Source: Paraburkholderia monticola (GTDB lineage: Bacteria > Pseudomonadota > Gammaproteobacteria > Burkholderiales > Burkholderiaceae). Taken from it: 64,000 nucleotides of DNA. A program made the translations under genes and the position numbers. The notes below the pieces were generated by a model. It was not told the origin of the DNA. It searched no databases and worked only from the letters and a program-made list of their open reading frames with translations. The DNA lies in NCBI RefSeq assembly GCF_001580545.1, contig NZ_LRBG01000007.1, positions 1-64,000 of the forward strand. Reading direction: 5' to 3'. Position 1 is the stretch's first letter. Each line of letters begins with the position of its first letter. Below, one piece after another: positions 25,380 through 34,048 of the stretch.

Positions 25380-27161
25380 ATGAATGCACCGGATAACGAA
25401 TTCGTGCTCGTGGGAAGCCTTGAAGAGCTGAATGCGAAGGGGCGGCTCGTTGTGCAAGGTGGCCATGGTCCCATCCTCGTCATCTACGACCGCGGCCGGG
25501 TCTTTGCTCTGGACAACCGATGTCCCCACATGGGCTTCCCGCTCGATCGAGGCACGATCGAGGACGGCATCCTGACCTGTCACTGGCACCACGCCCGCTT
25601 CGATCTAGCAAGCGGCTGCACCTTCGACCTTTGGGCGGACGATGTCCCGAGCTGCGCGGTCGATCTGCGCAATGACGACGTGTGGGTCACCACCACGTTC
25701 GGTCATGCCGATCCTGCAGCGCACTGGCATCGGCGGCTCGCGGACGGCCTCGCGCACGACCTCGGACTCGTCATCGCCAAAGCCGTGCAGGGCCAGCTCG
25801 CGGCCGGCGTACCCGTGGCCGATATCGTGCGTCAGGTGGCACTGTTCGGGGCGCAGAACCGTGACGGCTGGAGCGTCGGTCTCACGATCCTCACGGCGCT
25901 CGCCAACCTGTTGCCCATGCTGCCCGAGGAGGACGCCTATCTCGCCCTGTTCCAAGGCGCGCGCCGGGTGGCGGCGGACTGCGAGGGCGAGGCGCCGCGG
26001 CGGGACCGTGCGCCGCTCGATAGCCGGCCGGAGCCTGACATGCTCAAGCGATGGCTGCGCCTCTGGACCAACGTGCGCCATCGCGAGGCGGCCGAACGCA
26101 CCTTGTTGACGTCGATTGCCGCTGGTGCCTCACCGTCCGTGCTTGCCGACGCCCTGCTGACGGCTGCAACCGACCGGGCCTTCGCGGACACCGGCCATGC
26201 GCTCGACTTCATCAACAAAGCCTTCGAGTGCCTCGACCTGATCGGATGGCAGCACGCATCGACTGTGCTGCCGACGATCGTTGCCCAGATGGTGACCGCC
26301 CGTGGCGCCGAGGAATCGACCGCCTGGCGCCAGCCGCTTGATCTCGTCGCGCTATGCGACGAGGCAGCCAGCCAGATGGCGCAACTCTTCGCGGCGGGGC
26401 GCAACCCGCAAGGCTGGTCGAACCACACGGCGCTCGCCCGGGAACTGCTCGGCGACGATCCCAGGGTGATCATCGATGCGCTGAAATCGGCGATTCGCGC
26501 GGGCGCCGCGCCTGCCGACCTGGGGCAATCGCTCGCTTACGCAGCGGCGCTGCGCGTGGCTCGCTTCGGCAATGCCAACGAGCACGCCGACTGGGAAACG
26601 GCGCACCACGTCTTCACCTACGCCAACGCGGTCCACCAGATGCTCAAGCGGATCGACAGCGCTGACATCGACAGTGATGCCACTGCCGTGCGCGCCATCC
26701 TGCACGGCGCCATGGCGCTCTATCTCGCCCGTTATCTAAACGTGCCACCAGCCCGCATCCCGGGCGAGGGCAACGATCAGCTCGACGATCTTCCCGCCGA
26801 CGAGGCGACGATCCGCACCGCCTTGCTCGATGCCTTCGACCGGCAACGACAGGTTGATCTTGCGGCAAGGCTGGTGGCGCGGCATCTCACGCTTGGCTAT
26901 CCGCCCCAGACGCTGATCGCCACGCTTGCGCTCGCGGTGCTGCGCGAGGATGCGGGCTTCCACGCCTATCAGATGCTGGAGGCCGGGGTCCGGCAATTTA
27001 CCGGGTGGGGCAATACTGACGAGGACCGGCACATTCTCATTGCGCTCGCCCGTTATCTCGCGGCCCATTCGCCGACTGAACGCGCCACGCTGCAAACGGC
27101 CGACATCGCCCAGCGCCTGATGCGGGGCGGCGAACTCCATCAGGAAACTGGAGTGTCGTGA
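25380..27161 (+). CDS. Rieske [2Fe-2S] domain fused to a large uncharacterised helical domain
   Basis: A 593-residue protein. Residues 5-105 are a Rieske domain with ligands Cys48, His50, Cys67 and His70 (CPHMG ... CHWHH). The remaining 480 residues look all-helical and contain scattered His-rich segments (GHALDFINKAFECLD, ETAHHVFTYANAVHQML, RAILHGAMALYLARY, EDAGFHAYQMLEAG). These could hold a metal or another cofactor, but no family was recognised with confidence. The start at 25380 has a perfect AGGAGG, and the longer frame to 25095 is not supported. It is the first gene of an accessory cluster with BON, YbaK and Csp-like genes on the other strand. An oxygenase-like role is only a guess. 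Confidence 0.83.
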   Translation: MNAPDNEFVLVGSLEELNAKGRLVVQGGHGPILVIYDRGRVFALDNRCPHMGFPLDRGTIEDGILTCHWHHARFDLASGCTFDLWADDVPSCAVDLRNDDVWVTTTFGHADPAAHWHRRLADGLAHDLGLVIAKAVQGQLAAGVPVADIVRQVALFGAQNRDGWSVGLTILTALANLLPMLPEEDAYLALFQGARRVAADCEGEAPRRDRAPLDSRPEPDMLKRWLRLWTNVRHREAAERTLLTSIAAGASPSVLADALLTAATDRAFADTGHALDFINKAFECLDLIGWQHASTVLPTIVAQMVTARGAEESTAWRQPLDLVALCDEAASQMAQLFAAGRNPQGWSNHTALARELLGDDPRVIIDALKSAIRAGAAPADLGQSLAYAAALRVARFGNANEHADWETAHHVFTYANAVHQMLKRIDSADIDSDATAVRAILHGAMALYLARYLNVPPARIPGEGNDQLDDLPADEATIRTALLDAFDRQRQVDLAARLVARHLTLGYPPQTLIATLALAVLREDAGFHAYQMLEAGVRQFTGWGNTDEDRHILIALARYLAAHSPTERATLQTADIAQRLMRGGELHQETGVS

Positions 27162-27173
27162 CGGCAAGTTGGA

Positions 27174-27911
27174 TCAGGCACGCACCTGGATACGATTGAC
27201 GACGCCCCCGCTCGCATCCAGGCACCAGGCATCCTGTTCGGCCTGCCGTCTTTCGGCTTCGGTGGCCACCCAACCTGCCAGCGTGATCCTGTGGTTTTCC
27301 ACGTTGATGGTGATTTGCTCGGCACGCACGCGCGGATCGGTTTCGAGCACCAGGTGCAGCACGTCGGATATCTCTCCGTCGCCGTCCGCTTCGACGGGCA
27401 CCAGATCGAGCAGGTTCACCACGTCGCGGCAACCGCCGACCCACCAGGCCGTCACACTCGCGAGGCGCTTGTGAGACAGGCTGATCACTTGACCCGTCAA
27501 GGTCACCACACCGTCCTTGACCGTGATCTCGATGACGCCGCTGCCAACGTTGCCCGCTTCGTCCATGGTGCCGCGCAGCACTTCGAGTTGACCCTTCACG
27601 CGGGCGCAGATCACGCAGTTGCGGAAATCCACCGCCTGAGCGAGCCGTTCGCAAATATGTGTGCGCAACTCGCCATCAGCGACTGGCGGGTTGGCGGTGA
27701 CACGTAGCTGGTCGACCAGCCGCTCGCCGTTGCTGTGTAGTCTGGTTAGCTGAAGAAAGCGCTTCTTGGATGCGACATCCGGCACCTCGCCTGTCACGAT
27801 CAGGGCACCGTCGTCGAAAGATAGATGAACGGGATGATGGTGAAGCTTCAGGTGTGATTCGCGTTCGAAGGCTGCCACGACCTGCTTCAGGACTGTATCG
27901 CTGCGTTGCAT
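27174..27911 (-). CDS. Three-BON-domain protein
   Basis: A 245-residue protein with three BON (phospholipid-binding, OsmY-like) repeats: near residues 5-70 (LSFDDGALIVTGEVPD), 80-155 (ITVKDGVVTLTGQVISL) and 165-240 (INVENHRITLAGWVATEAER). No signal peptide is seen, unlike OsmY, so it may be cytoplasmic. It lies 12 bases past the convergent Rieske gene and downstream of the YbaK-type gene on the same strand. Function is unknown; stress or membrane association is inferred from the family. Confidence 0.86.
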   Translation of the reverse strand: MQRSDTVLKQVVAAFERESHLKLHHHPVHLSFDDGALIVTGEVPDVASKKRFLQLTRLHSNGERLVDQLRVTANPPVADGELRTHICERLAQAVDFRNCVICARVKGQLEVLRGTMDEAGNVGSGVIEITVKDGVVTLTGQVISLSHKRLASVTAWWVGGCRDVVNLLDLVPVEADGDGEISDVLHLVLETDPRVRAEQITINVENHRITLAGWVATEAERRQAEQDAWCLDASGGVVNRIQVRA

Positions 27912-27979
27912 GATGTGCCTCGCGCAAGGTTGATGACGCAGCGCGCGTGATGGGGCGCTGCGCAAACCAGGCCGGCCGG

Positions 27980-28465
27980 TCACATCGGCAGACCCTGCAT
28001 GCGACGGGCGAAGCGTGTCCGCTCGGCTCGGTCCATCAGTTGCAGGAATTGATCCGTGCCCATGTGGATCAACTCTTCATGATCGCCGGCCTCGAAGTAA
28101 ATGTCCGGCTGCGAGGCGAGGCTCTCGTCAAGATAGGTTTTCATGCCGTAGGCCGTACATACCGGCGGCAGCGCGCCCGCGTCGCAATCCTTGAACAACT
28201 CCCGCAAATCGGTCTCTTTGGCCAACAGGAGATGGCGTCCGGTTTTGGCCCAAAGCTCGGACAGTCGCACGGCATAGGTCGATGGCAGCACCGTCGCCAC
28301 ATAGCCTTGCTCGTCTTCAAAGAGCACGGTCTTGGCGAGGCGATCGCCGGGAATATGCGCGGCCGCCGCGGTTTCGACGCTGGAATGGCTGTAGGGATGA
28401 TGCACGATTTCGTACTGCGAGCCCTTGCTGCGCAGGCAGTCCTGGAGCGTGGCTGACATCGACAT
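27980..28465 (-). CDS. YbaK/EbsC-type aminoacyl-tRNA deacylase
   Basis: A 161-residue single-domain protein related to the editing domain of prolyl-tRNA synthetase. It keeps the family fold motifs (YEIVHHPYSHSSVETA, LAKTVLFEDEQGYVATVLP, FKDCDAGALPPVCTAYGM). Such proteins hydrolyse mischarged tRNA, but this variant is found among stress genes and its substrate is unknown. The start at 28465 has GGAGG six bases upstream. It is 68 bases before the BON gene and may be co-transcribed with it. Confidence 0.87.
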   Translation of the reverse strand: MSMSATLQDCLRSKGSQYEIVHHPYSHSSVETAAAAHIPGDRLAKTVLFEDEQGYVATVLPSTYAVRLSELWAKTGRHLLLAKETDLRELFKDCDAGALPPVCTAYGMKTYLDESLASQPDIYFEAGDHEELIHMGTDQFLQLMDRAERTRFARRMQGLPM

Positions 28466-28648
28466 GACGCACCTCCACTGAAAGCAGACAGGAAACGACT
28501 TGTGCAAGACCCTTTAAGGATAGTTCGCTTTCGCTAGCGCGGGAAAGACATGCGGATCGCAGCGCCGTGACTACGCGGGCGCATCAACGAATGGAACGAT
28601 TACCCCAATGGCCCACCGGTCTGCTTGCGCCGACGTTGGGCCCGGGAG

Positions 28649-28972
28649 TCAGATCATCCGGCAAGCTTCCGCGCACACGCGGCAAGCATCGCTGCACGTG
28701 CCACAATGCTCGGGCGCATGACGGCTGCATTCCTCCGCACATTCATCGCAGATCCGCGCGCACAGTGCACAGAGTTCGAAGGCGAGATGGCTCTGCCGGG
28801 CGAGCGCAGCGGAGGTAAAGCGGCACAGGGAACTGCAATCGGCGTCGAGCCGGATGCACTTGGTCATTGCTGCGACGCCCGGGTCTGCGAGGCATGCAGA
28901 TGCACAGCGGTCGCAAGCGGCGGCGCACGCGTCGCATGCGTCGATACAGGGCTGGTAGGCTTCTGTGTTCAT
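28649..28972 (-). CDS. Cys-rich four-helix bundle copper-binding protein (Csp-like)
   Basis: A 107-residue protein with 19 cysteines, mostly in CxxxC and CxxC spacing along helices (CIDACDACAAACDRCASAC, CALCARICDECAEEC). This is the pattern of copper storage proteins that bind many Cu(I) ions inside a four-helix bundle. There is no signal peptide, which fits the cytosolic Csp3 group. The start at 28972 has AGGAGA seven bases upstream; a longer frame to 29098 is not supported. No copper exporter or CueR gene is next to it. Confidence 0.88.
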   Translation of the reverse strand: MNTEAYQPCIDACDACAAACDRCASACLADPGVAAMTKCIRLDADCSSLCRFTSAALARQSHLAFELCALCARICDECAEECSRHAPEHCGTCSDACRVCAEACRMI

Positions 28973-29099
28973 GCTGCGTCTCCTGTCTCTGACGAGGTGA
29001 CTTCGATGCCGGCCAGCGCGGCGCATCTGATCGTGCCGGCCACTGTCGAAGTATGCAGCACAAAGCGAGGCCACGGTTCGCTTCACAGGAGTCGCCATC

Positions 29100-29828
29100 T
29101 TGCTGGATCGCTTTCTCTACTTCCCCGCGAAAGCGGCAACCGAGGAGCTCGTTTCCGGCGGGCTTCGCGCGTGGCCGACACCTGAAGCGTTCCGGGGTCT
29201 AGTGGCCGAGCCGCCCGGATCCGCGCGCGCGAGCGCCATCGTCTTTCACGGGAATGCGGGGCATGCCGGCCACCGTTCGTTCTACGCGGCGGCGCTCACC
29301 CGGCTGGGGCTGCGCGTGATCCTCGCCGAATATCCGGGCTACGGGCCGCGCGATGGCACGCCCTCCGAAGAGACGCTGGTCGCGGATGCCCGACAAACCA
29401 TCGCGCTGGCGCATCGCCTCTATGGCGCGCCGCTGCTGCTGATCGGCGAATCGCTCGGCTCCGGCGTGGCGGCCGCAGCCGGCTCGCGTGAACGCGACAA
29501 GATCGCGGGCATGATGCTCATCACGCCATGGGATCGGCTCGAGCATGTCGCGGCTCATCACTATCCCTGGCTGCCCGTGAAGTGGCTGCTGCGCGACCAG
29601 TACGACAGCGTGACCCACCTGGCGTCGTTTGGCCGCTCTATTCTCGTCGTGATCGCGCAACGCGACAGCATTGTCCCCGCGCGCTTCGGCGAAGCGCTCT
29701 ACGACTCGCTCGCCGAACCGCGACAACTGATCGTCGTGAAGGCGGCCGACCATAACGACTGGCCTGGCCGCGTCGATGAAACCTGGTGGCGGGAGGCGAT
29801 CGGCTTCCTGCTCATGCCGTCGCATTGA
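29100..29828 (+). CDS. Alpha/beta hydrolase (COG1073-like)
   Basis: A 242-residue serine hydrolase fold. The oxyanion segment is FHGNAGHAGHR, the nucleophile elbow GESLGSG, the acid near VVIAQRDSIVP and the catalytic His in KAADHNDWPG. The start codon is TTG at 29100 with AGGAG eight bases upstream. It is divergent from the Csp-like gene and three bases before the next gene. Family members act on unknown substrates at or near the membrane. Confidence 0.85.
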   Translation: MLDRFLYFPAKAATEELVSGGLRAWPTPEAFRGLVAEPPGSARASAIVFHGNAGHAGHRSFYAAALTRLGLRVILAEYPGYGPRDGTPSEETLVADARQTIALAHRLYGAPLLLIGESLGSGVAAAAGSRERDKIAGMMLITPWDRLEHVAAHHYPWLPVKWLLRDQYDSVTHLASFGRSILVVIAQRDSIVPARFGEALYDSLAEPRQLIVVKAADHNDWPGRVDETWWREAIGFLLMPSH

Positions 29829-29831
29829 GAA

Positions 29832-30173
29832 ATGAGATCAAGCGCCAGCCCGCCGGGCAGCGAACGCTTCTTTGTCCTCGACGCGAAGAACAGACCGGTC
29901 GAGGTGTCCGATCGTGGCGAGTGGTCGCGTTGGATGAGCGAGAACGAACTGATCTTCCGGCGCACGCTGCTGGACGAATCCGGTGTGATGGTCACAACCC
30001 GCTTCCGGGGTGTGTCCGAACCGAAAACCGGAAAGGCTTCGCTGTTCGTGACTCGCGTCGCCGGGATGCAAGCGCGAGACAACCAGAGCTACGGATCGTC
30101 CACGCTCGCGGAGGCGCTCGAGCAGCATGAACTCGTCGTGCAGAAAATCCTCCGCATGCTGAGCGAGCGGTGA
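29832..30173 (+). CDS. Hypothetical protein of the accessory cluster
   Basis: A 113-residue protein with no signal peptide or known motif. It begins three bases after the hydrolase stop, which implies co-transcription. It is mixed alpha/beta by appearance (RFFVLDAKNRPVEVSDRGEW, LFVTRVAGMQ) and ends in an amphipathic helix (ALEQHELVVQKILRML). I do not recognise the family. Confidence 0.7.
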   Translation: MRSSASPPGSERFFVLDAKNRPVEVSDRGEWSRWMSENELIFRRTLLDESGVMVTTRFRGVSEPKTGKASLFVTRVAGMQARDNQSYGSSTLAEALEQHELVVQKILRMLSER

Positions 30174-30219
30174 TCGTCACCCGCGACTCATAGCGACAGC
30201 AGTGGAAGCGGGAATTCCG

Positions 30220-30894
30220 TTATTCGTTCTCGTCGAAGTAATGCCCGAACTTCAGCTGCTTCGTGCGGATATAGCGCTCGTTTTCCTCGCGCATCGGAAT
30301 CGCGAGCGCCACACGCTCGCACACCGGAATACCGTGCTTCGACAGCGTGTCGAACTTCTCCGGATTGTTGCTCATCAGCCGCACCGACGTGACCTTCAGT
30401 GTGCGCAGAATGCCCGCGGCCGAATCGTATTCGCGCGAATCGTCGGGCAGGCCGAGATCGAGATTGGCTTCGACGGTATCGCGCCCCTGCTCCTGCAGCG
30501 CATACGCGCGAATCTTGTTCGACAGGCCGATGCCGCGTCCTTCGTGGCCGCGCAGATACAGCAGCACGCCGCAACCCTCGGCCGCGATATAGCGCAGCGC
30601 GAGATCGAGCTGCTCGCCGCAGTCGCAGCGATAGGAGCCGAGCACGTCGCCCGTCAGACATTCCGAATGCAGGCGCGTCAGCACGGACGACTGATTGGCG
30701 ACATCGCCCATCACGAGCGCGAGATGTTCGGCGCCGCTGTCGACCACGCGAAACACATAGGAAGTGAACGTGCCGTAGCGCGTGGGCAGCGTGGCGGTGG
30801 CGTCGAGAACGACGCATTCGCCGGTGACGGCGCCGTCTGCTGCGGGCGAGGAATCCTGAGACGTGAGCATGGTGTTGAACAATGGTGCTGGCAT
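30220..30894 (-). CDS. ribA: GTP cyclohydrolase II
   Basis: A 224-residue enzyme that opens GTP to start riboflavin synthesis. The zinc ligands are in [18 protein letters not shown], the catalytic arginine region is [20 protein letters not shown], and the tail holds [11 protein letters not shown]. It is the stand-alone RibA type without the RibB domain. The ATG at 30894 is used; a second ATG at 30870 is possible. No riboflavin gene neighbours it, and no FMN riboswitch was seen upstream. Confidence 0.95.
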   Translation of the reverse strand: MPAPLFNTMLTSQDSSPAADGAVTGECVVLDATATLPTRYGTFTSYVFRVVDSGAEHLALVMGDVANQSSVLTRLHSECLTGDVLGSYRCDCGEQLDLALRYIAAEGCGVLLYLRGHEGRGIGLSNKIRAYALQEQGRDTVEANLDLGLPDDSREYDSAAGILRTLKVTSVRLMSNNPEKFDTLSKHGIPVCERVALAIPMREENERYIRTKQLKFGHYFDENE

Positions 30895-31061
30895 GAACCC
30901 GGTCGCGCCGGGGGTAAGGTTTGGATTGCGAGTTTACCGCTAATCCGCATGCCAGGTATTCCTGGTGTACCGCGAGCGCACGCCGCGCCTATACTGGAAT
31001 CGCCTGTCCCACACGACAGCGCGCCATTTCGGCGTGCTGCACTGCGAAACGGAGCCGCTCA

Positions 31062-31505
31062 ATGACAAGCGTTGCACAGCTTCTTAAAACGAAACCGAAC
31101 CCCTCCGACGTCTTCACGATCGGCGCCGACGATTCCGTCTACGAGGCGATCCGGCTGATGGCCGAAAAGGGCATCGGCGCGCTGGTGGTGACGGACGGCG
31201 ACAGCATCGCCGGCATCATCACGGAGCGCGACTACGCGCGCAAGGTGGTGCTGATGGACCGCTCGTCGAAGGCGACGCCGGTACGCGACATCATGAGCAA
31301 GGCGGTGCGCTTCGTTCGTCCGGACCAGACGATCGAAGACTGCATGGCGCTGATGACCGAGCGGCGCATGCGCCACCTGCCGGTCATCGACAACGACCGG
31401 CTGATCGGCATGGTGTCGATCGGGGACCTCGTGAAGAACATCATCGCGGAACAGCAGTTCACGATCCAGCAACTCGAGTTCTACATTACCGGCGAACGAC
31501 CCTGA
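31062..31505 (+). CDS. CBS-domain protein
   Basis: A 147-residue protein made of two CBS repeats (TIGADDSVYEAIRLM with GALVVTDGDSIAGIITERDY, and RFVRPDQTIEDCMALM with HLPVIDNDRLIGMVSIGDL). Such single CBS-pair proteins bind adenine nucleotides and usually regulate a partner. The start at 31062 has a GGAG eight bases upstream. It stands alone. Confidence 0.92.
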   Translation: MTSVAQLLKTKPNPSDVFTIGADDSVYEAIRLMAEKGIGALVVTDGDSIAGIITERDYARKVVLMDRSSKATPVRDIMSKAVRFVRPDQTIEDCMALMTERRMRHLPVIDNDRLIGMVSIGDLVKNIIAEQQFTIQQLEFYITGERP

Positions 31506-31575
31506 GACGAGGCACCGGTTGCGCTGAGCGAGGACGTATCGGTATCCGCGCGGCACGGCACGCAAAATCGGACGC

Positions 31576-31606
31576 AAAAAAAGCCCAAACCTCGAAGAGC
31601 TTGGGC
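31576..31606 (-). terminator. Rho-independent terminator, minus strand
   Basis: On the minus strand GCCCAA and TTGGGC enclose an inner CTC/GAG pair and are followed by seven T. It lies about 180 bases beyond the stop of the second DUF4148 gene. The upstream arm can also pair with AGCTTGG just before it, so an alternative fold exists. Confidence 0.8.
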
Positions 31607-31724
31607 CAAGCTACCTTGCGGCAGCGGAGGTTCCTTCAGAAAGAGGAACGCAACGCGCGCACGGATGACACGCTTGCGGGCAGATCGGTGCGGTGCGCTC
31701 GACTTCAACAGTAGCTTGTGTGAC

Positions 31725-31759
31725 ACGCATGTACGCCATCAAAACTGGCGTACATGCGT
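31725..31759. repeat. Perfect 14-bp inverted repeat
   Basis: ACGCATGTACGCCA and TGGCGTACATGCGT are separated by seven bases (TCAAAAC). It starts 22 bases after the stop of the DUF4148 gene on the minus strand. There is no T-run, so it could be a 3' stabilising hairpin or a palindromic protein site. Confidence 0.7.
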
Positions 31760-31781
31760 TGTGCTGTGCGCGTGCCGGCGT

Positions 31782-32129
31782 TCAGTTACCGAAATACACG
31801 CTCTTCGCGCCGGTCATCGGCTGGGTCATTGCGCCCGATTGCGTCGATCCGCTCATCGGTGCGCCGTAACCGCTCGTGTCGGCGGTCGGCTGGGTCTGGG
31901 TCTGCGCGAGGGCCGGGTTTTGCGCCTCTACGCGCTTCTCGGCGGCCTGGACGTCGGCCGGGTAGTTCGCGTCGTTCGACGTCGCCGGGTTATAGCCCGC
32001 ATGCTCCAGCTGGATCAGTTCGCCGCGGACTTCCGCGCGGGTGATCGGTTGCTGGCTCGACTGCGCGAACGATACGACCGGCGCGGCGAGAACGGCTGCA
32101 ATAGCGACTGCCTTGATCAGCGATCTCAT
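31782..32129 (-). CDS. Secreted DUF4148 protein (second copy)
   Basis: A 115-residue protein with a Sec signal peptide (LIKAVAIAAVLAAPVVSFAQ), the DUF4148 core (TRAEVRGELIQLEHAGYNP, DANYPADVQAAEKRV) and a Ser/Gly/Thr-rich tail. The start at 32129 has GGAGGG about eight bases upstream. It is a paralog of the gene at 16078 but lacks the GGAATAAA promoter motif upstream, so it is probably under other control. Confidence 0.88.
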   Translation of the reverse strand: MRSLIKAVAIAAVLAAPVVSFAQSSQQPITRAEVRGELIQLEHAGYNPATSNDANYPADVQAAEKRVEAQNPALAQTQTQPTADTSGYGAPMSGSTQSGAMTQPMTGAKSVYFGN

Positions 32130-32432
32130 GATGACTTCCCTCCAATCTGGTTTTATCTGGATCGCGGCCACCGTGGTGTGCAGCGAATGAATCCAGTCTA
32201 GTCACCGCATTGCCGAGGGAAAACCCTTAATTACGAGATTTAAAATTGTTCGGTTCGCAATAATCCGCGGGAATATAGTGGAACCGACTCAACCAGCACC
32301 ATCTTTCGGTTAACAATTGTCGGGATCGAAACGTTTGCGTCTGATGTTTGCGCAATACGTCTGATCAGGAGAAGAATTCGCCCCGCGTGCAGGCCTAAAC
32401 GCTTGAATCGGCGGTCACGCGAGGCCGCGACG
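32130..32432. other. Intergenic region
   Basis: About 300 bases between the DUF4148 gene and the end of the glycosylase gene. It is moderately AT-rich (TTTAAAATTGTTCGG near 32240). It must carry the DUF4148 promoter, but no clear -35/-10 pair, repeat or ORF was seen. Confidence 0.4.
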
Positions 32433-33062
32433 TCACGCGCCCGCAGGCGGCATCGTCAACAGCTTGCGCGGCCCGCTGACGAACAGGTTGCCCGGCTCGA
32501 AAAACCGCAGCGGCCGATGCATTTCGCGCGACAGGCCGATGCGCGTCGTCACGCCGATCGGTGCATCGCCGGTCTCGATCACGCCGATCCATAGCCCCTG
32601 TCCCGTGCACAGGTCGCGGCCGTCGAACGGCTGGCCGATGCCGAACGCCACCGTCAGGCGGCCAGGTCCGCGCGCGAGATCGCGCAGCGGTACGCCGGGG
32701 CGTCGCGCTTCGATCTGCGCGAGTCCTTCGAGCGGTTCGATCGCGCGCAGCAGAATGCCGGCGCCGACCTCCTCCGCTTCCGCCGACATGTTCAGCATGT
32801 ACGACACCCCGTAAGTCAGCCGCACATAGGCATGACCGCGCGCGAGAAACAGCGAGCCGTTGTACGGACGACGTCCGATGAACGCATGGCTCGTCGAGTC
32901 GCCGACCGGATACGCCTCGGTCTCGACGATGCGACCGCTCAGACGTCCTTCGGGCAGATCGTGCACGAGATATTTGCCGACCATGAAGCGCGCGAGTTCG
33001 ACGGTGTCGACGGGCAGATCGTCACGGCGCAACGGGCGGATCGGGAGAGGCTCGTTTCGCAT
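32433..33062 (-). CDS. mpg: 3-methyladenine DNA glycosylase (AAG/MPG type)
   Basis: A 209-residue base-excision enzyme that removes alkylated purines. It shows [18 protein letters not shown] with the catalytic Glu, [31 protein letters not shown] and [11 protein letters not shown], all typical of the MPG family. The start at 33062 follows an AGGA; a longer frame to 33113 is not supported. It is a single-gene unit. Confidence 0.93.
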   Translation of the reverse strand: MRNEPLPIRPLRRDDLPVDTVELARFMVGKYLVHDLPEGRLSGRIVETEAYPVGDSTSHAFIGRRPYNGSLFLARGHAYVRLTYGVSYMLNMSAEAEEVGAGILLRAIEPLEGLAQIEARRPGVPLRDLARGPGRLTVAFGIGQPFDGRDLCTGQGLWIGVIETGDAPIGVTTRIGLSREMHRPLRFFEPGNLFVSGPRKLLTMPPAGA

Positions 33063-33350
33063 GGGTTGGTGTCCTGGTTTGCGTTCGGCGAATGCGTTGT
33101 AGCAAAGCCTCACTTTCGCCGCTCTATCGAGTCAACATGGCACTAATTGTTGTATTGTGTGTTTCCGGCCGGTCACACGGCCGTTTGTATGTTCCGGCGC
33201 GCTTCGCGGCTCGCCGCAACGGTATTTCGGCTGACAGCGTTCGCCCGGCTGCTGTACCCGCTCCACTCGCATTGAATCCCGCTGTACCCGCTGGTGTAAA
33301 GATCGTCCCCATCCGGGGATCGACGTTTCTACGACAACAGGAGATGGTTA

Positions 33351-33707
33351 ATGAAAGCATTCTCGGCAATCAAGATGATCGGTGGCGCGCTGGTGGTTCT
33401 CGCTTCCCTCAACGCGTACGCGCAAGGCAGCGATGCGGCCGCGACCGCGGGGACGACGGCGCCGACCGCCAAGCAGACTAAACAGGCCAACCGGGCGCTG
33501 CAGAAGAAGGTCCGCGCCACGCTCGCGCGCACGAAGGGCCTGTCGGTCGGCAACATCATCGTGCGCGCACGCGATGGCGCGGTCACGCTGGAAGGCTCGG
33601 TGCCGGAACAGGCTCAGATCGAACTGGCAACGAACGCCGCTCAAGGCGTGGCTGGCGTGACGTCGGTGAAAAGCGCGCTGACGATCCGTGCGGAAGGCGG
33701 CCAGTAA
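33351..33707 (+). CDS. Secreted BON-domain protein
   Basis: A 118-residue protein with a signal peptide (KMIGGALVVLASLNAYAQ) and one BON domain (VGNIIVRARDGAVTLEGSVPEQAQIELATNAAQGVAGVTSV spans residues 64-104). It is OsmY-like and likely periplasmic. AGGAG precedes the ATG. Upstream are two copies of GCTGTACCCGCT 30 bases apart, which may be regulatory. Confidence 0.87.
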   Translation: MKAFSAIKMIGGALVVLASLNAYAQGSDAAATAGTTAPTAKQTKQANRALQKKVRATLARTKGLSVGNIIVRARDGAVTLEGSVPEQAQIELATNAAQGVAGVTSVKSALTIRAEGGQ

Positions 33708-34048
33708 GCCGGCCATCCAGCCGAAGAAGTTGCGGTAACAGCAGCAAGCTGGCGTCGACGGCGGAAGTCCTGCCGCGACGCCGGCACCCGACACACTCGC
33801 CTCGCCTCGCAGCACGGCATTCGAAACCCTCCGTGCGACGATTCCCCAGCCCTCTCCAAACCGCGATACTTTCAGCGCGCGACCCACGTCACAGCGACAG
33901 TTCTCTGCGCGACACGCATGTCTTCACGCTGACGATTCAGCGACACAGCAGCATCCATCTCGCGACAAACTATCCTTTATAATATAATAACTTAGCGCCT
34001 CTTTTTGAGACATCACATCAAGTCACAACACGCATCGAAAGGAAGCCC
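33708..34048. other. Intergenic region with TATAAT-like element
   Basis: No gene is supported. TATAATATAAT at about 33978-33988, 60 bases before the chaA-like ATG, may be a -10 element, but no -35 box is seen at the usual distance. Confidence 0.35.
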
